Assembly: GCA_003641405.1 (NCBI GenBank)
Contig: QNAF01000010.1
Location: 1-19,605 of the forward strand
DNA from: Candidatus Zixiibacteriota bacterium
GTDB taxonomy: Bacteria > Zixibacteria > MSB-5A5 > GN15 > FEB-12
Reading direction: 5' to 3'
DNA: 19,605 nt
Shown: one piece after another, positions 16,295 to 19,605 of the stretch
How the letters are laid out: the number at the start of each line of letters is the position of its first letter
How positions within the stretch are numbered: position 1 is the first letter of the stretch
Position numbers and translations under genes: made by a program
Notes under the pieces: generated by a model
What the model was told of the DNA's origin: nothing
Database searches by the model: none
The model's input: the letters and a program-made list of their open reading frames with translations, nothing else

Positions 16295-16330
16295 GGCAGG
16301 ATCAACTACTCTGATAGTGCCTGCGATCCT
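16295..16330 (-). repeat. 36-bp interspersed hairpin repeat, copy 1
   Basis: The minus-strand sequence begins AGGATCGCAGGCACTATC and ends TTGATCCTGCC. It matches 17994-18029 in 32 of 36 positions. In this copy the flanking CGCAGGCA (16291-16298) and TGCCTGCG (16318-16325) form an alternative 8-bp stem. It sits 16 bases from the 66-bp repeat in the same orientation, so the two may be modules of one element. Confidence 0.75.
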
Positions 16331-16395
16331 CCAATTCCTTAACATTGGTACCTCACAGCTTGCAAGGATAGTTTTCAGAACATTTTGTAAGTTCA

Positions 16396-16492
16396 CTGTC
16401 ATGCTGAGCTTGTCGAAGCATGGTGCGTTATTCGGTAGCGACACCCTTCGATCCTTCGACAAGCTCAGGACAGGCTCCGCTCAGGGTGACAG
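16396..16492. repeat. 97-bp palindromic interspersed element
   Basis: Perfect 15-bp inverted arms CTGAGCTTGTCGAAG (16404-16418) and CTTCGACAAGCTCAG (16454-16468), with outer CTGTCA (16396-16401) pairing with TGACAG (16487-16492). The right side carries an extra short segment (GACAGGCTCCG) followed by a second CTCAG. From memory, near-identical palindromes (conceptual peptides such as LSLSKH and FDKLRTGSAQGD) are common in intergenic DNA of many unrelated bacteria. I could not search to confirm that. Confidence 0.8.
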
Positions 16493-16570
16493 AGACGCCT
16501 GACGCCATCACAACAGGGAGAACGGTGGTAAGTTGTAGTGAAACCTGTAACGAATACGGGGTGGTTTGTG

Positions 16571-16663
16571 GGCCAAGCGGCGGTGTGTGATGGAGTTGCA
16601 GCGAAATGGGTTCGTTTTATGTTTTTTCGTGTTCGTTGTGGGTTTTTGATAGCGTTTTTGCAT
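16571..16663 (-). repeat. KKHKTNPF-type interspersed repeat, copy 2 (inverted)
   Basis: The gap-free counterpart of 1345-1437 on the opposite strand. The best-matched 60 bases share about 49 positions by eye, and similarity fades downstream. Its frame starts at the ATG at 16663-16661, is open to 16508 and reads KKHKTNPF. The surrounding stretch from 16501 to 16815 has no other feature that I can identify. Confidence 0.65.
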
Positions 16664-16815
16664 TGTGGATAGGTGTGAAAAAGGGTGGTGAGAGAGTGAT
16701 ATGGTCATCATGTTAAGGTCCTTCACTTGCAGGGGTGAGACAGTGAATAGGAGTGGTTTGGTGGGGATTGTGTAGCAGGCGTGAGGGGGGAGGCACCCGT
16801 AAACCCCCTATTGCC

Positions 16816-16844
16816 TTGACATTGTGGCTGTTCTACTCTATATT
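16816..16844 (+). promoter_or_regulatory. Near-consensus sigma70-type promoter of the FG-GAP protein gene
   Basis: Perfect TTGACA (16816-16821), a 17-base spacer, then TATATT (16839-16844, five of six). Transcription would begin around 16851, leaving a leader of about 32 bases before the ATG at 16883. Confidence 0.82.
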
Positions 16845-16882
16845 GGTCTCAGATATTGGTAATTCAGCACAGAGAGTGAAAT

Positions 16883-17833
16883 ATGCGACGATCAGTTCTA
16901 CTTTTTGGCCTTCTTTTGGCCCTCTTGACAAATCAATCATGGGCGGTTGAGCCTCTATTTAACTCTCGAATTGACTTCCGCGCCGGTGATTCCCCAAGGT
17001 CAGTCTTCTCAGCCGATCTTGATGGCGACTCAGACAACGACTTGGTAGTGGCGAATCGCTACTCATACAATGTTTCGGTCTTTCTGAACCACGTAGACGG
17101 CACCTTTGCGCCCTCTGTGGAATATCGCGTCGGAGGTAGTCCATCGTCGGTCTTTGCTGTCGATCTCGACGGGGATCTCGACAACGACTTGGCGGTGGCA
17201 AACGAGAGGTCAGACTATGTCTCGGTTCTACTGAACAATGGTGATGGAACTTTTGCCCCCTCTGTGAAGTATGTCGCCGGGGGTCGCCAAGCGTCTGTCT
17301 TCTGTGTTGATCTTGATGGTGACGACGACCACGATCTGGCGGTCGCGATTCCAAACTCAGACATTGTTTCGGTCCTGCTGAACAACGGGGACGGCACCTT
17401 CGCGACTGCCGTGGAGTATGGCGCCGGGGATGCACCAAACTCGATCTTCTCGGTCGATCTTGACGGAGATCTGAGCAATGACCTTGCGGTTGCGAATCGT
17501 GGCTCAAACAATGTCTCAGTCCTGTTGAATCTGGGTAATGCCCTGTTCTGCTGTATTCCACCAACCGTCGGTGACCTCGACCAGGGAGGCGGCGCTCTCG
17601 GTTTCAACTACGACGGCAGCGACCTGACCCTGATGATTGAGGGGTTGTTCATTAACCCGGCGCACGGCTTTGACGCTATCTGTCTCGACGAAGCGGATGT
17701 TGATTTCAGTTGCGGACAACCATGCGAGAACACGATGGTGATTGATGGCAGTGACTTAACAATGTTAATAGATGCCCTGTTCATTGCCCCGACACATTAC
17801 TTGCCGAATTGTGACGGGACGGACAATTGGTAG
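16883..17833 (+). CDS. Secreted FG-GAP/VCBS-repeat protein with dockerin-like C-terminus
   Basis: A 316-residue protein with a signal peptide (about 1-21, ending SWA). It has four repeats of exactly 49 residues, marked by DLDGD at 45, 94, 143 and 192, each followed by DxDLxVAN, VSVxLNxxDGTF and a G-rich turn. These are FG-GAP/VCBS-type calcium-binding beta-propeller blades. Four blades are fewer than a usual seven-bladed propeller, so it may be shortened or may oligomerise. The C-terminal ~90 residues start with CC (223-224) and hold two EF-hand/dockerin-like halves: GDLDQGG with SDLTLMIEGLF (246-256), and ADVDFSCGQPC with SDLTMLIDALF (290-300). It is transcribed alone from a strong promoter and lies between repeat clusters. 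The binding target is unknown. Confidence 0.86.
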   Translation: MRRSVLLFGLLLALLTNQSWAVEPLFNSRIDFRAGDSPRSVFSADLDGDSDNDLVVANRYSYNVSVFLNHVDGTFAPSVEYRVGGSPSSVFAVDLDGDLDNDLAVANERSDYVSVLLNNGDGTFAPSVKYVAGGRQASVFCVDLDGDDDHDLAVAIPNSDIVSVLLNNGDGTFATAVEYGAGDAPNSIFSVDLDGDLSNDLAVANRGSNNVSVLLNLGNALFCCIPPTVGDLDQGGGALGFNYDGSDLTLMIEGLFINPAHGFDAICLDEADVDFSCGQPCENTMVIDGSDLTMLIDALFIAPTHYLPNCDGTDNW

Positions 17834-17900
17834 TGGGGATTGGCGGGTTCGAGCGTTGACGATTCATGCGAGGTACCCGACACCACAGCTTTGCTCTACC

Positions 17901-17920
17901 GGCAGATGTGGACATCTGCC
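17901..17920. repeat. 20-bp palindrome identical to the end of the 66-bp repeat
   Basis: GGCAGATGTGGACATCTGCC is an exact match to 1235-1254, but here it stands without the rest of the 66-bp unit. Nine-base arms flank a two-base centre. It lies 67 bases after the FG-GAP gene and 73 bases before a 36-bp hairpin repeat. Confidence 0.8.
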
Positions 17921-17990
17921 ATCCACTGAATCGGCACATCCATATCAGGCCCAAACAAGTTTGAACCTGCCACCCAGCCGGTCGAGATTT

Positions 17991-18029
17991 GGCAGGATCA
18001 CAGGCACTCTCGGAGTGGTTGATCCTGCC
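17991..18029. repeat. 36-bp interspersed hairpin repeat, copy 2, with extended stem
   Basis: Perfect 10-bp arms GGCAGGATCA (17991-18000) and TGATCCTGCC (18020-18029), with an inner stem CACTC (18005-18009) / GAGTG (18013-18017) over a TCG loop. Bases 17994-18029 match the inverted copy at 16295-16330. It ends 10 bases from the serpin stop codon, so it may also affect the 3' end of that transcript, but no U-tract follows. Confidence 0.78.
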
Positions 18030-18039
18030 CTACAAGAGC

Positions 18040-19359
18040 TCACTCCTCCCAGACGGGATTGGCGATCTTGCCCACAAACAGAATCGCCCCGGAGACATCT
18101 TCGTGGATGACTACCAGGAATGGTCTGTTGCACATCAAATGTAGTGGCATGCTGTCGGTGAAAATGACCAGGGTAACAGCCGCAGCCTCAGTGCCGACTT
18201 CGTCAACCTGAACAAACGCCTTCTGCTTCACCTTGTCTATCCAGCCCACACCGTCAACGAACATGTTGCTGAAATCAGCTAAGCCGGGGTTGAAAGCAAT
18301 CGCCATCCCCAGCGTCTGCAATACTTCACTGAGTCCAACTTCGTACTCAAACCTGAATCTCGGCAGCCACACTTCGAATCCCACCGGCTGAAACTCTCCC
18401 AGCCAGGCATTCCAATTCTCGGTCGTGAGGCTGTCAATCAGATCATCTGCGGTGAGGTCCGGGTTCAGCCACTGATTGGGAGCCAGAATGGTCATACGAA
18501 AATCGCCTCGACCATAAGGCAGACTGACCGCTTGAAGGTAATCGTTTGAGTACCAGGTAGCGTTGGTGTCCGGGGCAATTGAGTTCTCGTCGATCTGGAT
18601 GGAATGTTCTTCCTCTGTAAGACGCATCATCTGGCAGTCCGTTTCGCCTCCGTCAGTCAGGTAGAAAGTCGAGGTTGCAGTATTTGCAGTATCAAAAGGA
18701 AACATCCAGTTGCCCTTGAAGTATATGGCATTCATAAGGATAGCCGCAACGCCGCTGATCGAGGCCGGTGTAACCATCTCAGTGATTTTGCCATTGGTGG
18801 CGTTGTCTACCCAGGCGTTGATTGTATCCGCCGCCCAGGGCTGCTGGAAGTCGATCTCTTCTATACGGGCGTCAAAATATGTCCGAGCCAGATCAATGAA
18901 TTCCGGTTGAATGGCTTTTCCCTGTCTTGACCAGAACGAGTTGGCTACTTTGAACTCGACCAGCGGGTCAGTCTGTGTCAGAATAGCGGTCACATCACGA
19001 TAGGCCTGGTTCATTTCTTCGAGCGACAACCCGGCCATCTGGAGCGTCGAACCGATAGCTTCTCGCGTGTCACCGTTCGCACCGTTGTAGCAAATACCGA
19101 GGGCGTAGGAGACGGACAGGGGCGACATGAAAATGTTCTCAGTAGCCGGGGTGTTATTGGCGATTTCGCGGAAAAGGTTGAGCCCGAACTTGTTGGCAGA
19201 CTCAAGAATACCGGATTCCTGCGCTGTAAGTTCGGCCGGACTGCGGGCTGGTGGTGGGGCAGGTGATTGACTGCTCTGATCCGGATCGGTTGAACTGGAG
19301 CACTGTATGCTTAGCATACCGATCGTGATTATCAAAATCGAGATTATGGATTTGCGCAT
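18040..19359 (-). CDS. Serpin-family serine protease inhibitor, secreted or lipid-anchored
   Basis: A 439-residue protein. After an N-terminal signal (hydrophobic to residue 19, Cys20) comes a Pro/Ser-rich linker (21-45), then a full serpin fold. Signatures: FMSPLSVSYALG (77-88), NAIYFKGNW (210-218), WLPRFRFE and, near the C-terminus, NRPFLVVIHE (411-420). The reactive-loop hinge EVGTEAAAVT (387-396) has the small residues needed for loop insertion, so an inhibitory serpin is likely. The scissile bond falls near TDSM (401-404); the exact P1 (Asp402 or Ser403) is uncertain because the loop is one residue shorter than in alpha-1-antitrypsin. The lipobox (LSIQC) is imperfect, with Gln at -1. The start is the ATG at 19359 with a strong GGAGG upstream. 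The target protease is unknown. Confidence 0.95.
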   Translation of the reverse strand: MRKSIISILIITIGMLSIQCSSSTDPDQSSQSPAPPPARSPAELTAQESGILESANKFGLNLFREIANNTPATENIFMSPLSVSYALGICYNGANGDTREAIGSTLQMAGLSLEEMNQAYRDVTAILTQTDPLVEFKVANSFWSRQGKAIQPEFIDLARTYFDARIEEIDFQQPWAADTINAWVDNATNGKITEMVTPASISGVAAILMNAIYFKGNWMFPFDTANTATSTFYLTDGGETDCQMMRLTEEEHSIQIDENSIAPDTNATWYSNDYLQAVSLPYGRGDFRMTILAPNQWLNPDLTADDLIDSLTTENWNAWLGEFQPVGFEVWLPRFRFEYEVGLSEVLQTLGMAIAFNPGLADFSNMFVDGVGWIDKVKQKAFVQVDEVGTEAAAVTLVIFTDSMPLHLMCNRPFLVVIHEDVSGAILFVGKIANPVWEE

Positions 19360-19394
19360 AGCTTCCCTCCGGCTAAAGGATTTGACCTATATGA

Positions 19395-19423
19395 AATATG
19401 TCGGCAGGTAGAGGCTATGTCAA
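19395..19423 (-). promoter_or_regulatory. Probable sigma70-type promoter of the serpin gene
   Basis: The minus strand reads TTGACA (19423-19418), a 17-base spacer, then CATATT (19400-19395, four of six). Initiation near 19388 would leave a leader of about 28 bases containing GGAGG before the ATG. Confidence 0.68.
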
Positions 19424-19545
19424 GATGAACCTCGCAACTTGGTAGCGATCTCAAGGTCGAGGGAAACGTCACCGGCAATACCACGCGGCCACCTCAATGA
19501 TGAGATGACCGCTGTGTGTATGCAATGTCATTGTTTCGTACTATC

Positions 19546-19605
19546 CTACGGGCACGGGTCGAGTGAGCCACTGGGGTTGATGAACAGTACATCGATCAGA
19601 ATCGA
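19546..19605 (-). CDS. C-terminal end of a dockerin-like protein, cut by window edge
   Basis: Reading in from the right edge on the minus strand gives 19 codons, SILIDVLFINPSGSLDPCP, and a TAG stop at 19548-19546. This closely parallels the C-terminus of the FG-GAP protein at 16883 (LTMLIDALFIAPTHYLPNC): same helix, same position of the terminal Cys. It is therefore probably the last dockerin-like helix of another secreted protein encoded upstream of the serpin. The fragment is short, so the call depends on that resemblance. The 122 bases between this stop and the serpin promoter show no other feature. Confidence 0.6.
   Translation of the reverse strand, partial: SILIDVLFINPSGSLDPCP

Noticed and set aside
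15935..16462. A 175-codon minus-strand frame spanning the end of rmuC and the repeats
   Set aside because: It runs through three repeat units and the antisense of rmuC. Its peptide simply translates the repeats, and similar peptides arise from the copies at 1190 and 17994.
16213..18029. A CRISPR array made of the repeated palindromes
   Set aside because: Copies are few, unevenly spaced, in both orientations and at distant sites. There are no regular spacers and no cas genes.

Overview
The window most resembles an uncultured member of the FCB group, possibly Zixibacteria-like. This is inferred from gene content: a TonB-dependent receptor with an N-terminal carboxypeptidase-regulatory-like domain, a large secreted protein with a type IX secretion (T9SS) type A-like C-terminal domain, a PorV/PorQ-like outer-membrane protein, and Cys-containing dockerin-like C-termini. 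Base composition looks close to 50% GC. There are no rRNA, tRNA or CRISPR loci, and no transposase.

Layout. (1) 1-940, minus strand: the housekeeping run yajC > def > fmt. Only the first six codons of fmt lie in the window. (2) 941-1562: a gene-free stretch with hairpin-forming repeats, two of which recur 15 kb away. (3) 1563-6629, minus strand: a five-gene signalling operon. It encodes a periplasmic ABC-type substrate-binding protein, a membrane HAMP histidine kinase, two stand-alone receivers and a receiver-GAF-histidine kinase hybrid. Two of its junctions are 4-base ATGA overlaps. No gene in it has a DNA-binding or other recognisable output domain, and there is no transporter permease or ATPase.

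(4) 6953-13395, plus strand, divergent from the signalling operon: TonB-dependent receptor, 911-residue secreted protein with a sorting-type C-terminus, and PorV/PorQ-like protein. The run ends in a clear intrinsic terminator. The divergent gap holds a good minus-strand promoter and a 10-bp direct repeat. (5) 13522-16202, plus strand: a secreted HExxH metallopeptidase-like protein followed 11 bases later by rmuC. (6) 16203-19605: an accessory-looking region. It has five repeat copies (including one RNA/DNA-hairpin family with a compensatory base change), a four-repeat FG-GAP/dockerin-like secreted protein behind a near-consensus promoter, a serpin with its own promoter, and at the right edge the last 19 codons of another dockerin-like protein.

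Working hypothesis for regions 3 and 4: the substrate-binding protein and kinase sense a small ligand in the periplasm and feed a phosphorelay. The divergent operon builds an outer-membrane uptake or secretion unit. A regulatory link between the two is suggested only by their divergent arrangement. No function in this window was verified by database search.
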